Assembly (NCBI GenBank): GCA_003427395.1
Contig: BFEA01000119.1
Location: 1,915,891-1,962,635, forward strand
From: Chara braunii
Taxonomy: Eukaryota; Streptophyta; Charophyceae; Charales; Characeae
DNA: 46,745 bases
Direction of reading: 5' to 3'
Shown here: piece by piece, positions 32,816 to 41,554 of the stretch
Layout: each line of letters opens with the position of its first letter
Position numbering within the stretch: the first letter of the stretch is position 1
Notes under the pieces: generated by a model
The model's database searches: none
What the model saw: only the letters and a program-made list of their open reading frames with translations
Told to the model about the DNA's origin: nothing
Program-made: the position numbers and the translations under genes

Positions 32816-33815
32816 TTAAACCACCAGTACTTGGCCCATACATCGGCCGCGGGCCCTTAGCGTTAACGCTACGCGTTTCCCGCGCCTCGGCAAAGGCTTG
32901 GCATGGCAATCGGGGAGGGAGCTGGTGGCCCCATGGAAACGGGGCAAAAGGACTACACGATGTCCTGGTGGTGTGCTATGTGGAAACGCGCGGACAGTGG
33001 TAGCAAGGAGGCAAAAAAACAAAAAAGAAAACGGACGAGGAAAAAATAAAGATAGATCGTTGACTTCCTTTCTTTTCTTTTGTTTTTTTTTGGGGGGGGG
33101 AAGGAATGTATCTGGCTTCACTTCTGCACGGAGTTATATGAATCTTAGGGAATCATGTTCAGATGCTGGTTTCCCGTTTCCCCCTTCTCGTTTTCTTTTT
33201 TTTTTTTTTGGTAAAGATCGTTGGCTGTTTCTGCACTTGCTCCCCGTGAGAGACGGGGAGCATTCAATGCCTCAGGTCCCAGAGGCAGTGTGACGTTGCA
33301 ACTTCGACGCATGTATCTGGCTTCACTGCTGCACGGCGTTGTATGAAACTCAGGCCAATCACGTTCAGATGCCTGTTTCCCATTTCCCCCTTTTCGTTTT
33401 TTTTTTTTTTTTTTGTGATAATAAGATAGTTGGCTGTTTCTGCAGTTGCTCCCCGTGAGAGACGGGGAGCATTCATTGCCTCAGGTCCCAGAGGCAGTCT
33501 AACGTTGCAACTTCGACGCATGTATCTGGCTTCATTGCTGCACGGCGTTCACTTTTCTCTCTTTTTTTTTTTTTTGGCTTTTTTTGTGTGGAAGAAGATC
33601 CTTCACGGGAGCATTGAATGCGTGAGTGGAAACAAGAAAACGACGGCCTGTTTACGTTCCATCTGCTGGCAGCAGGTCTAAAGGAAGGGGCGGTACCTGC
33701 TTGCAGCAGCAGATGTCCCGTATTTTTTCCCATTCCCCTCAGGCTCGGCAAAAATTGGCGCGCAGGGCATATTCAGGCTCGGCTTCAATAGCTGGGCCAA
33801 GTACTGGTGGTTTAA
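32816..33815. mobile_element. TTAA-flanked inverted-repeat element (piggyBac-like size and target, unassigned)
   Basis: The 23 bases at 32816-32838 (TTAA, then ACCACCAGTACTTGGCCCA) are the exact reverse complement of 33793-33815, giving a 19-bp perfect terminal inverted repeat with TTAA at each end. TTAA duplication is the mark of piggyBac elements, though the repeat sequence does not match a piggyBac end I know. The 1-kb interior has no transposase, but carries a 205-209-bp tandem repeat and T/A-rich tracts. It would be non-autonomous. An alternative is that it is an inverted duplication of a local repeat, because the same end motif occurs at 35969 and 37016. Confidence 0.42.
33106..33549. 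repeat. About 205-bp tandem repeat with perfect 9-bp stem-loop in each unit
   Basis: ATGTATCTGGCTTCA starts at 33106, 33311 and 33520; the first two units are near full length and the third is cut short. Each full unit holds a long T run and the hairpin GCTCCCCGT-GAGAG-ACGGGGAGC (33239-33261 and 33446-33468), followed by TGCCTCAGGTCCCAGAGGCA, itself another dyad. Confidence 0.88.
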
Positions 33816-34000
33816 GAGGCCAGGACACTTTGGAATGCACGCTAGTCACAGTGTGCATGGAGGATCGGCATAACAGATTATTAGGCCCTGCAAGGTAGAG
33901 GTTTGCGAGTTTCTGTACCAGGCTGGGGTGGAATAACACCTTCTTATTGGCCAAATGGTTCACATCGACCGCCATTGTTCCCAAGATTTCATCATTGTTT
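33739..34000 (-). CDS. Protein-like reading frame, possible host exon (function unknown)
   Basis: A minus-strand frame reading ILGTMAVDVNHLANKKVLFHPS and LYLAGPNNLLCRSSMHTVTSV has protein-like composition; it is open from 34242 to 33739, but its upstream part overlaps the foldback arm. Its last 25 codons run into the right inverted repeat of the TTAA element (LKPPVLGP). I recognise no family. It could be an exon or a chance frame. Confidence 0.2.
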
Positions 34001-34146
34001 GGATAGGACTCCACTGCTTGGCGGTGATTGGCGCCAGGAAAAGATCCGCCAGCCCAGGGAATGGGCAAGCGAAAAGGGACTCCACCACCACAGCAATTTT
34101 TGGCACTTCCCGAGGTTTGTGTTACCCTATCAGGAAGATTTTCCTT

Positions 34147-34338
34147 TTCGGGCAAGTTTGCCTCCGCTTTTTCGGCACACCAACCAATCCCCGTGCTTCC
34201 ATTCCACACGGGATGGGTGAATCTAGAGGGTGTGTTTGCCAAGCTCTAGAGGTAGGCAAACGCACCCTCTAGATTTACCCATCCCGTGCGGAGAGGAAGC
34301 ACGGGGATTGGTTGGTGTGCTGAAAAAGCGGAGGTAGG
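34147..34338. repeat. Large foldback: about 85-base arms, 14-base loop
   Basis: Bases from about 34147 (CCTCCGCTTTTTCGGCAC) to 34240 (TGTTTGCC) pair with 34255-34338 (GGCAAACG to CGGAGG) with only a handful of mismatches, around a loop AAGCTCTAGAGGTA. Weaker pairing extends outward: GGACTCCACTGCTTGGCGG near 34010 against CCGCCAGCAGTGGAGTCC near 34370. Transcribed from either strand this would form a long hairpin. There is no protein that explains the symmetry. Confidence 0.88.
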
Positions 34339-35084
34339 CAGAGTGGAAACAAAAATGCTTGCGTTTACCGCCAGCAGTGGAGTCCCAAAAAATATCTTCC
34401 AAAGGCTTGCCGCTGTCCAGTGGGGTCCTACCATTAGAGGAGTTCAGATCCTGTTAGGGGCTATTCTGCACAATTGGAAGAGGGAAAAGGAAAAGAACAA
34501 ACAACGGATAAGTTCTCTTCTTGACTGAGCGATATACTATTTCTAGCCTCCATTTCTAGGAATGATGTTTTGCCAAATGATACAAAGACGGCCTCCTGGA
34601 TCCGTCTTTCTGTGCCTCTGTTCAGCATTGGTTTAGGATGTTCGCATCCATGTTGGAATGTGAACAGTATAGTGTGTGCTGAGTCATACAGTTTCTGCCA
34701 GTAGAGAACATCTTGTTGTTACTTATTTATTAGTTTGGTATACCACAGAGCATGTGGCTCATTCAGGCTGCCTGGGGTGAGGTTGGCCTTTGACTGGAGC
34801 ACAGCCCAGTGGAGATGCTGGCCCCAATTTTTTTGTCTTTTTGGCAAGTGGAACTGGCATGTCACCAACTGCCTTCTTCACCAGGAGCATTATGATATTT
34901 TATTACTTTGGCATTGTTCTGCTAGATCAGCAGGTAGATCAGTTCCGTTTCGTTCCTTTTTCTTGTTTTTTTTTAAAGACGCTGAGGCCTAGCGCCCAAC
35001 TTCGATTCTCTGCTGTTCTGCCACTTTATTTTTTTATTTTTTGTTTGCATTCTGCCACTCTTTCAGCATACAACTGTTGCATGT

Positions 35085-35640
35085 CTAGAAGTCGTCAGAT
35101 TCACCAGAGTAGATCTCATTTCCAGCGTCCTGGAAATAGACTTTCTCTGGTTGTAACAAGTGTCGTGGCCTCATCTCAACCATATCTCTGAATTCATTGA
35201 AACCAGTCTGGTATATGATGTGTCCTTCGCACAAGGGGTATCCATCCCGTTGGATTTTGAACAATGCTTTCAAGGGATTTTCTGTGCAGCTGTAGCTGTT
35301 GTCAAGTACCGACTGTCTGGATGACCTTTTCACCATCTATAGTTGGGACCTATGATGGCTCAGCATTACTGTTGGCATAGCACCCACTCGCATATTTGCC
35401 GTTAATGTTTCCTTCTCACAGCAGAGTCTCGAGCCTTGACAGGCACTTCTGGGAATCCTGGTTCCACTGCGTTTACCAGCCATTTGGGACAGCTGCCCAT
35501 GAGTTGGTCGATAGGTCAGTTTTTCTTTCCACCTACTACATCAGCTCTGTCAACCTTCTGTAGCTGAATTGGATAGAACATCCATGTACGGATTTGGGGA
35601 TAGAGAGTCTGGCTTCCAGGCATGAGCCAATTGCTGTATA
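35085..35640 (-). pseudogene. Protein-like minus-strand frames, possible decayed host exon(s)
   Basis: The frame 35336-35085 starts ATG just after CTATAG (a possible splice acceptor) and encodes 83 residues, including LKALFKIQRDGYPLCEGHIIY and GFNEFRDMVEMRPRHLLQPEKVY. Directly upstream another frame reads FYPIQLQKVDRADVVGGKKN, stop, PIDQLMGSCPKWLVNAVEPG and FPEVPVKARDSAVRRKH. Composition is that of soluble protein and not of LTR DNA. I do not recognise the family. It could be two exons or a frameshifted gene copy; the internal stops favour decay. Confidence 0.28.
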
Positions 35641-36435
35641 CAGAGCGTACTTTTTTCAAGATACACTGCCTTTCAAGTCAAACAAATGAGAGGGGAAAAA
35701 AGAGGAACCCCTCGACAAAGGGAAAGCTGTTGGGCCCCACTGTCGATGGTGAAACTGGTCTGTGGTGTGCAGTGTCGGAAATTTAAAATGCCAATACTCA
35801 AAATACCAGTACTGAGGCACTTTTCTCTGACACTGGAAACGTCCTGTGCTCCCCAAAAATCGAACCGGCGTGGGCCTCCTCTTGGCTGGTGCCGCCAGCC
35901 ACTTTGGTTTGGTACCCAGACCCCCGAGAGTTGCTGCCAGAGCATATTTGTTTTTCAAGTGCGGAAACGTACTGGTGGTTCAAGCTACCGAAGAATTTTA
36001 CGGATTTCGAAGCACTTCCATGGTATGCGTATAAACCACTATTCCTCAGTTGGCTGACGAACACTGCCAACACTCCACATTGAGACCACAGGCAGTTTCG
36101 GCCCACGGGGCACAAGGAGGCAGAAGTGTTTACAGAGCAAAATTTCCAAGTGTCCCGAATTCGGCGATCTCTTCTTCTCACCTCCTTTGATGAGAGCTTT
36201 TCAAAGAAGTCATGGATGTAGGGTAGTTTCCACCATGCTGGGGGATAAAGTTAGGAAAAAAAGAACCTGCAAAAACAAATTCGGTGCAAATGGTTGCCCC
36301 TCATTGCTGTGACCCAGTATGCCTTGTCATTCAGGCTGTGAAGGTCAGGATTGAAAGACTTTGCTCATCCAAAGTAGGCTTGGATGAACTGGTGACTTAA
36401 CGTTGAAGATCTCTCGTGATTCAGATCCCTTCCGG

Positions 36436-36666
36436 TTATATCCAGCCTAAACAACCACTACCCCTTGGTGTCAGCAGCGTCTGTGCTGGTACACAATAGG
36501 GGCGTAGGTCAATGTGGCCTACAGCCTGAATAAGCCGGCAATCCCTTGTAGTACGTGCAACCTCGGGACATCCACGGTTGATTCCAAAATGAGGCTCGGC
36601 AAGTTTGCTTTGGATGCAGTAGTGGTCTAAAAGTTGTTGGGGGCTTCCCTCATATGAGAGCGCGCG

Positions 36667-36669
<3 letters not shown>
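36436..36669 (-). CDS. Protein-like reading frame, possible host exon (function unknown)
   Basis: The minus-strand frame reads GSPQQLLDHYCIQSKLAEPHFGINRG and CPEVARTTRDCRLIQAVGHI and ends at a TAA after CLGWI. It lies behind a CT tract (36669-36706 read on minus) and ATGAG, which could act as a polypyrimidine tract and splice acceptor. QQLLDHYC and SKLAEP recall the start of a double-stranded-RNA-binding domain, but the rest does not fit, so I give no function. It may belong to the same leftward unit as the 35-kb frames. Confidence 0.25.

Positions 36670-36706
<37 letters not shown>
36669..36706. repeat. (AG)n microsatellite
   Basis: Uninterrupted AG repeat of about 36 bases. From 36707 to 37385 there is no recognisable gene; it includes one copy of the TACTGGTGGTTTAA motif at 37016-37029. 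Confidence 0.95.
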
Positions 36707-36707
<1 letters not shown>

Positions 36708-37385
36708 TCCCACGAGCGATTCATTGGAACATCTGATTGGTAATGGTGTAGAGTTGATCCATTGGAGACTCACAGATGATGAGTGACCTGGCTCTCCCGC
36801 TCATGTCCTCTCTTTTTGTCAGTTCTCTGACCGGTCATCTGGTCCTCTTTTGTATGACGTGCATTCCCCCTGCACAGCAAGCTTTGCCAAAACGACAGCG
36901 CCGCGTTTTTGTTTTTCTCTTGGCTGGCGCTGTCAGCCATTTTGGTCCGGTTGTCCTGAGGCTCCGAAATTGTAGGAGAGGCTCCACCGTGAATCTCAAG
37001 CTGGCTGGGGCCATGTACTGGTGGTTTAAAGAAATAGTGACTTCCCTATCAGCAGTTGTGTTCTGCCATTTATCCTCTTCCGTACGACTTCGCTTACTTC
37101 ATTATTGCTACTGAGTTGGATGATTCTATTTGTCTGCATTTTTTCGTCCGGTGTTGTGACCGGTATTTGTCTGTGTTTAGCGCATCACTTCACATTACTT
37201 CCTTATCCACATTCAAAGCAGGAGAGATGTATTGGTTCAGGCAGTGGGATGGAATTTGGAGTTCTTTGGGACCTGGCTGTAGGAATATTTAATAATTCTG
37301 TAGGTTCCTGTCTTGATGCAGGTCCTGCGTGGCTGTAAGGAGGACAAAACGCTAAAACAGAGCATGATGGCTGAAGCATGAGGCC

Positions 37386-37423
37386 CTGTCTCTTATACAC
37401 ATCTAGATGTGTATAAGAGACAG
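37386..37423. other. Nextera mate-pair junction adapter (sequencing artefact)
   Basis: CTGTCTCTTATACACATCT followed at once by its reverse complement. This is the Tn5 mosaic end doubled, as formed at the circularisation junction of Nextera mate-pair libraries. It is not biological; the DNA on its two sides need not be adjacent in the genome. Confidence 0.98.
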
Positions 37424-37547
37424 CTAGTGCACTGTTTTGATGCGCTAAACTTAGCGCAGGGGCTGAAGCAGGAGCGCAGCATAGCACAGCAGCGAGTGGA
37501 GCAGCAGCGGGCGACTGAGCTTGCACGGCGGTTATCACCGCCTGAGG
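37424..37547. repeat. 124-bp segment between two adapters, duplicate of 37704-37827
   Basis: The whole segment (CTAGTGCACTG to CCGCCTGAGG) is present again at 37704-37827 without an adapter. The copy here is very probably an assembly artefact carried in by mate-pair reads. Confidence 0.93.
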
Positions 37548-37585
37548 CTGTCTCTTATACACATCTAGATGTGTATAAGAGACAG
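37548..37585. other. Second Nextera mate-pair junction adapter
   Basis: Identical to 37386-37423. Two adapters 124 bp apart mean that at least two false joins lie here. Confidence 0.98.
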
Positions 37586-38442
37586 GGTCTGGCCTGGCCT
37601 CGCAGCATTGAGGCCAGACCATTGCCCACCGGTATAAGTACCGGTATCCGCCTCAGTAGGGGGATCGGCCTACCGGAACTCTACCGGCACGGCATGGTCA
37701 GTGCTAGTGCACTGTTTTGATGCGCTAAACTTAGCGCAGGGGCTGAAGCAGGAGCGCAGCATAGCACAGCAGCGAGTGGAGCAGCAGCGGGCGACTGAGC
37801 TTGCACGGCGGTTATCACCGCCTGAGGTATCGGGAGCTTGGAGGGTCTCTCCTCCTCTCCCTCGCCAGTCCCCTCTCTCTCTCTCTCCTCTTCCTCCTTC
37901 TTCTTCTTCTTCTTCTTCTTCTTCTTCTTCTTCTTCTTCTTCTTCAGATTGGAGACTATCCAGTTGGACAGAGATCAGAGTTGGATTTCGGTGATACGAG
38001 ACTGTGGTACTTACCTGGTTGGAGACTTGGAGATTGTTGAGGTTGATACTCGGCTGCATCACAGTTGGACACCGGTTACATCTGGACTCTGTTATCTCCG
38101 ACATTGGTGACCTTTGGTCCTCGACATTTTGATCTTGTTATATGACATTCTGGACTACCATTTCGGAGACCTATCAGACTCTATCTTTGTGACCTATCGG
38201 TGTGATCTACCTCCTACCTCCTTCGTCTCTCCTCCCACCTTTCATCTGTGTATGTGTGTACGGGATCTGGGTATCGTCTATGAATGACCCAGACCCCACC
38301 ATCTCATGATTGTATGTGTGTGGAGTGATGCCATGTAGGTCAGTCTATGTGAGTCAGTTCGTTTATCAGACTTCTGCTGCATACATGCTCATCCTATATT
38401 GGTTGATCTTTGGTTCTGCCCATACTCATCGAAGTATGCAAC
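37586..38442 (+). repeat. Possible LTR with TTC microsatellite, unassigned
   Basis: No gene. The segment has a hairpin (GGTCTGGCCT ... AGGCCAGACC, 37586-37620), a TATA-like GGTATAAG (about 37632), GGCGGTTATCACCGCC (37808-37823), a (TTC)n tract (37897-37945) and a CT-rich to T-rich continuation ending GTATGCAACA. A 46-bp flank (GGAGGACAAAACGC to ATGAGGCC) stands both at 37340-37385 and, with one change, at 38443-38488. An inserted LTR is possible, but the false joins next to it prevent a firm call. Confidence 0.35.
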
Positions 38443-38797
38443 AAAGGAGGACAAAATGCTAAAACAGAGCATGATGGCTGAAGCATGAGGCCAGTGGCTG
38501 AGATGACTGAGTTACATCCAGTCTCTAATGTTTAATTTTGTAGACCTTTTTTTTTTTATGACCAGAGGCTGCTCACCTAGGAGACCTGATGCCGTTATTA
38601 GTATGTCTGGGTGTGAGAGGTACCCACAGCTCCAGATTTTCAAGGGCTGTCAGTGGCGTGCTCCTGGAGTGTGCTATGCACACGTTGGTGGATGAGGCAT
38701 AGGGGAGAGTTAGATGGTAAGGGTATTTATTAAGGGCTTGCAGGTAGTCTCATGGATGGTGGTTTCTGATCTTTCCCAAGTGCAGCAAAATTTTCTG

Positions 38798-39026
38798 TCA
38801 TGTGTATCTTAATAATCTTATCGATTTCAAGGCTGTTTATCTGAAGCCTGCTGCCAACCTATTTTACATGCGATGAACATGTGATGGTCTATGTGTATCT
38901 TACCGATTTGAAGGCAGTTTTTTATGAAGCCTACTGCCCACCTATTTTACATGCGGCGAACGTGTGACAGTGTAAGTGAGAGTCTACAACCTACTTATTT
39001 AACATGCGGCCAACATGTGATGGCCA
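38798..39026. repeat. Diverged tandem repeat (about 85 bp, two to three units)
   Basis: ATGTGTATCTTA, GATTT(C/G)AAGGC, ATGAAGCCT(G/A)CTGCC and CCTATTTTACATGCG recur in order at 38798-38886 and 38889-38970; a partial unit (TTATTTAACATGCGGCCAACATGTGATGG) ends at 39026. The surrounding 38490-39350 has no gene. A pyrimidine run ending CCCCCAG at 39124 looks like a splice acceptor but has no exon that I can support after it. Confidence 0.65.
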
Positions 39027-39354
39027 GAAGGGAAACTGCACACAATTCTGATCAGATAAGTCAAATCTCTTGATTCTCTTCTCTTTTCTTTTCTTTTTTT
39101 CTTTCTTTGTTTTTTTCTCCCCCAGACAACTTAGACTAGTGGATTGTTTCTCGGTTTATAATTTCCAATACTTTGTGCAGATGTTCTGAAGTACTCGTAC
39201 CTATCTTTTGTAATAAAAGGGGGTAGACCCTGGCATTACTGTATTCATCTGATTCCATCTGGATTCGATCTCGTAGGCCTCCAGCAAGCCGAGTGCCCGC
39301 CCTAAGTGAAGGCGGGCCTGAATATTCATCAGAGGCCAAAATTTGACATTTTCA

Positions 39355-40251
39355 TGCGGCTATGGCCGCCGAACAGTCTCTACCACCAGCCTCAGTCTCG
39401 CTCACTCTCGCTTGCACGCATGTACGAGGATCACCCTGAATGTCCACACTGCACAGCCACTCACTCTGTACACTCTGTCTACACCAACAGCTGTGCGGCT
39501 ATCGCCGGGCACCTGCAGACCTCCACACACAAGATACCATGGCAGCTCTTCCGCATGGCTCACAGGCGAATGAATGAATGGCTGGACGCTGCCTCTTTAT
39601 TTATACTTCTTTGGAGGCCTGGGCCAAAACGTGTGCCCCAGGGAAGTTTCCAGACGTTTGGCCTTCTGGGCCAAAACGTGTGAAACCCACAGTGTGCTTC
39701 AGAACCTTCCCCACGTGCAGCCCCTACCCTTGGTAGTTGCTGGCTGGACTGTCCTACGATCTTCTAGACTATACAGACCTACAGACAGATTCCAGTCCTC
39801 AACAGACTTCGTAGAGACTTTTAGAACATACTTCCTAAGCCTATCGGTAACAGCCCCTACCCTTGGTAGTTGCTGGCTGGACTGTCCTACGATCTTCTAG
39901 ACTATACAGACCTACAGACAGATTCCAGTCCTCAACAGACTTCGTAGAGACTTTTAGAACATACTTCCTAAGCCTATCGGTAACAGCCCCTACCCTTGGT
40001 AGTTGCTGGCTGGACTGTCCTACGATCTTCTAGACTATACAGACCTACAGACAGATTCCAGTCCTCAACAGACTTCGTAGAGACTTTTAGAACATACTTC
40101 CTAAGCCTATCGGTAACAGACCTAGCTGCAAATCTACAGACCTAGGGATCAAGTCCTACTGCCCAAACTACAGACTAATCTGGGATGCGGAACAGGTCTA
40201 GGGATTGAATCCTACTCAGCACACAGGGTCTATGTACAGGTATAGGGTAGG
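39355..40251 (-). repeat. Antisense LTR of the Gypsy I type, truncated at both ends
   Basis: On the minus strand this matches the Gypsy I LTR: AGTATAAATAAAGA (TATA box, about 39597-39608 on +), CATTCATTC, GCCATGCGGAAG, CAGCTGTTGGTG, and a GGCGGCCATAGCCGC motif (39359-39365). At its LTR-start side the 5' repeats (TGTGCTGAGTAGGATT) are reached at 40200-40240, where Gypsy III is inserted (40252); the remaining LTR start would lie beyond that element. The LTR end (GATTGCA) is missing. It contains the 133-bp triplication. Confidence 0.75.
39718..40116. repeat. Three identical 133-bp tandem units
   Basis: CAGCCCCTACCCTTGG starts at 39718, 39851 and 39984 and each unit ends CCTATCGGTAA. I see no difference between the three, while the rest of this LTR is heavily diverged from its relatives, so the triplication is recent or an assembly artefact. 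Confidence 0.95.
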
Positions 40252-41541
40252 TGTTACATGCCCAGTTGGGCGATGTACATAATAACCGAGGATCCGCAAT
40301 GTGATAAAAAGTACTGAATGGACAATGCAGTGCAAGTAGAACCTCAACAAGCAATGTGCATTCTGATACATACAAAATGGTGCTGAATAGCGCAGGGAAG
40401 ACTCAGATACAAGACCTGACCTGATCGAGACTGACCTCTTTCGCGTAGTAGACATAGCGAAGCAGAATGCTAGAATATTGATGACTAGCCCAATCATTGT
40501 TTCAACGCAGACCAAACATACATCATGCTCATCACAAGGTGTGAAGGAGCCTGGCACTACACACAGGGAGGAAGCGCCAGGTCCAGACTTACACAAACGA
40601 AGAGGAGGGGATCAGACAAAGAAGAGGGGGAGAGATGGGAATGTCGTTAACACCGAGTCTTTGTCACAAGTCCCAAATAATCCCTCGTCGAAATGTATGA
40701 AGCCCAAAAGTCGAGTCTGAATCCAATGTCACCAAGCTCTCTCTCTCTCTTTCTCTCGTAGTCTGCTGATGCAGTGATTGAGAAGAGGAAGAAGAAGAAC
40801 TCTCTCCCTGTCACGAGCCAGGTACTAACCTGTGAAGTTGGCGCTGTGCTCCAGGTACCTCGAAGATGTAGGTACCTCGAAGACGAAGCTGGAGCAACGG
40901 CGGTGCAGGTAAGTACCCCTGGCCTCCGCCCAATCTCTCGCTCTCTAGTGTTATCCTAGCTATGGCGCCCAGCACTGAAGACTTCAGCTACGCTACTAGC
41001 GCCCAGCGCTGAAGACTAATGCTAACGCCACTACCACTGCAGCGCTCCTCCAGAGTGCTGCTGCCGAATCCTGAAGACTACTGACTGCCTCCTGCCTACC
41101 TGTGAAGTGTATGGGAAGTCCCTATGTACTATCTCGGTCTGCCTCCTGACTGCCTCCGACTGCCTGCAGTTGCAGGGCGGCCAGTCCAGGAGGCTGCTCT
41201 TGCCAATGACGAAGTGAGCTAGGGGCTGGCGCTGCAGCTGTCGTGGGAACATGCCAAAAATAGCTTGTTGCTAAAACCCTGGTTCGGTGCCTGAGTTTCA
41301 GGGCAGGCCGGTGTGATGACAGACCGGAAATGGCCCTTCGTTTCAGGCTAAAAAGGCTACTGCCATTTTTAGTCTGAAACGACACAGGGTCTGTAGGCCC
41401 TTGTCTTTCAGGCTTTCGAGTTGAATGGTCACGGGGCATGTAGGCCTTGGTTTTCAGGCTTTCGGCTTGAAATTCAGGTTTTTAGCCTGAAGGACGCAGG
41501 GCCTGGAAAATGGCCCTCATGTGCAGGCGCAGCATGTAACA
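40252..41541 (-). repeat. 3' LTR of Gypsy III
   Basis: The left end TGTTACATGC (40252-40261) and right end GCATGTAACA (41532-41541) are perfect 10-bp inverted repeats, as LTR ends should be. The right end abuts a polypurine tract and then the Gypsy III pol tail, so on the minus strand this is the 3' LTR. It contains a short CT tract (about 40738-40757), a GCTATGG motif (40959-40965), and repeated CAGGCTTTCGGCTTGAAA-like words near 41400-41490. It is inserted in an older LTR at 40251. Confidence 0.9.
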
Positions 41542-41554
41542 CCCCCCTCTCCTT
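41542..41554 (-). promoter_or_regulatory. Polypurine tract of Gypsy III
   Basis: On the minus strand AAGGAGAGGGGGG directly precedes the LTR start TGTTACATGC. It is a clean 13-base purine run. Confidence 0.88.

Noticed and set aside
36436-36660. Double-stranded-RNA-binding domain of a HEN1- or Dicer-like gene
   Set aside because: QQLLDHYCIQSKLAEP recalls such a domain start, but the following residues do not match; one short resemblance is not enough for a gene call.
37409-37720. Short frames containing MYKRQ or SYTHLDVYKRQ
   Set aside because: These residues are the translation of the Nextera adapter, not biology.
39060-39125. Splice acceptor with polypyrimidine tract ending CCCCCAG
   Set aside because: The following sequence has no sustained reading frame.
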